From contig NZ_FYEY01000001.1 in the NCBI RefSeq assembly GCF_900187385.1, positions 4,712,001 to 4,776,000 on the forward strand: a DNA stretch of 64,000 nt. The letters run 5' to 3'. Under the pieces are notes generated by a model. That model was given only the letters and a program-made list of their open reading frames with translations, had not been told where the DNA came from and did no database searches. The number at the start of each line of letters is the position of its first letter. The stretch's first letter is position 1. This document shows positions 63,360 through 64,000 of the stretch, one piece after another. The position numbers and the translations under genes are program-made. The DNA is from Streptomyces sp. 2114.4 (GTDB lineage Bacteria; Actinomycetota; Actinomycetes; Streptomycetales; Streptomycetaceae).

Positions 63360-64000
63360 CTAGCTTTCGGCATCGTAGACTACTGAGCCGCCAGCCACTG
63401 TGAGTTGCACACGTGCATCTGAAATGGGTGCCGAATGGTCCGTAATGAACCCCGGGGCGAAAATATCGGTGTCCAGTAGAACAAGGTCGGCGCGGCTTCC
63501 CACCGCAATGTGGCCGCCCTGGTCGTCGTGATTGACGTACGCGGAACCGATAGTGAATGCGTCCAGGGCGTCATCCAGGTTTATGCGTTGTTCAGGGAGA
63601 AATGGGGAGTGGTCACGGTCCTGGGGTGAGATTCTGGTGACAGCCACCTCAAGTTGCTCGAGAGGGTCAGCTGTGGTCACTGCCCAGTCGCTCCCCATGG
63701 CCAGTTGAGTTCCTGACGCAAGCAACGCAGCAAACGGAAATTGCAACCTAGCCCGCTCCGCTCCAAGGAAGGGGATTGTTAGATCGTCTCTTTCGCTCGC
63801 GCTCTGCGCCCAGAACGCTTGACAATTTGCTACAACTTCCAATTCGTTGAAGCGTGCGATGTCGTCCGGCTGGACGACTTGTACGTGGGCAATGTGGTGG
63901 CGTCGATCATTCTTGCCGTTGGAGGAGCGAGCGCGGGAAATCGCATCGAGGCTTTCTCGTACGGCGCGATCTCCAATCGCGTGAAAGTGGACCTGAAACC
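63360..64000 (-). CDS. amidohydrolase (YtcJ-like), C-terminal part
   Basis: Open to the right edge; the start lies outside. The visible about 213 residues are the C-terminal part of a metal-dependent amidohydrolase: VHFHAIGDRA and RHHIAHVQVV supply metal His residues, and MGSDWAVTT the catalytic Asp. The final beta-sandwich GSRADLVLLDTDIF closes the fold. YtcJ-like enzymes hydrolyse amide or lactam bonds of small molecules; substrate unknown. GC is lower than in the core, so it may belong to acquired DNA to the right of the island. Confidence 0.85.
   Translation of the reverse strand, partial: FQVHFHAIGDRAVRESLDAISRARSSNGKNDRRHHIAHVQVVQPDDIARFNELEVVANCQAFWAQSASERDDLTIPFLGAERARLQFPFAALLASGTQLAMGSDWAVTTADPLEQLEVAVTRISPQDRDHSPFLPEQRINLDDALDAFTIGSAYVNHDDQGGHIAVGSRADLVLLDTDIFAPGFITDHSAPISDARVQLTVAGGSVVYDAES

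Overview
The window is high-GC actinomycete DNA and almost certainly comes from a Streptomyces chromosome. Genes and their order (mshA, gpmA, an SCO4226-type nickel-binding protein, phoU / phoR-phoP, carD, ispD-ispF, cysS, rlmB, msiK) match a conserved core segment known from Streptomyces coelicolor. GTG and TTG starts, 4-base ATGA/GTGA overlaps and GC-rich terminators fit as well.

Left part (1-29 kb) is core chromosome. It holds the first mycothiol glycosyltransferase (mshA), glycolytic phosphoglycerate mutase, the divergent phosphate-control block phoU / phoR-phoP around a PHO-box-rich region, a CarD regulator, two MEP isoprenoid genes (ispD, ispF), cysS, the rRNA methylase rlmB, a DoxX membrane protein and the multiple-sugar ATPase msiK. 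Accessory inserts include a LanC-like protein coupled to a mycothiol-type DinB/MPI protein, a cysteine-rich 52-residue peptide beside the nickel-binding protein, a 5 x 27 bp tandem repeat, and a 36 bp inverted duplication linking a hydrolase and an MFS gene.

At 28975-29048 lies tRNA-Thr(TGT). Its last 42 bases plus 2 more (29007-29050) are repeated exactly at 62251-62294. The 33 kb between is an integrative, probably mobilizable or conjugative, island: tyrosine integrase, Xre regulator, excisionase, DUF3631 ATPase, DUF2637 membrane protein, MobC and relaxase at the left, then cargo. Cargo includes a type VII-style nuclease toxin with its likely immunity gene; a tightly coupled operon of a histidine-kinase-type ATPase, MurA-like enolpyruvyl transferase, 5'-nucleotidase-type phosphatase, two dCTP-deaminase-like proteins, a GT4 glycosyltransferase and a serine hydrolase; decayed DNA with tRNA-Pro-derived att repeats, integrase remnants and a second peptide deformylase; and a five-gene coupled operon of unknown function centred on an 857-residue protein with a degenerate P-loop.

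Right of the second att copy, a broken integrase whose catalytic tyrosine codon is now a stop suggests that a second element once sat in tandem at the same tRNA. The window ends inside an amidohydrolase gene. The best candidates for an undescribed system are the nucleotide/cell-wall operon (41.3-47.6 kb) and the five-gene operon (57.7-62.0 kb).
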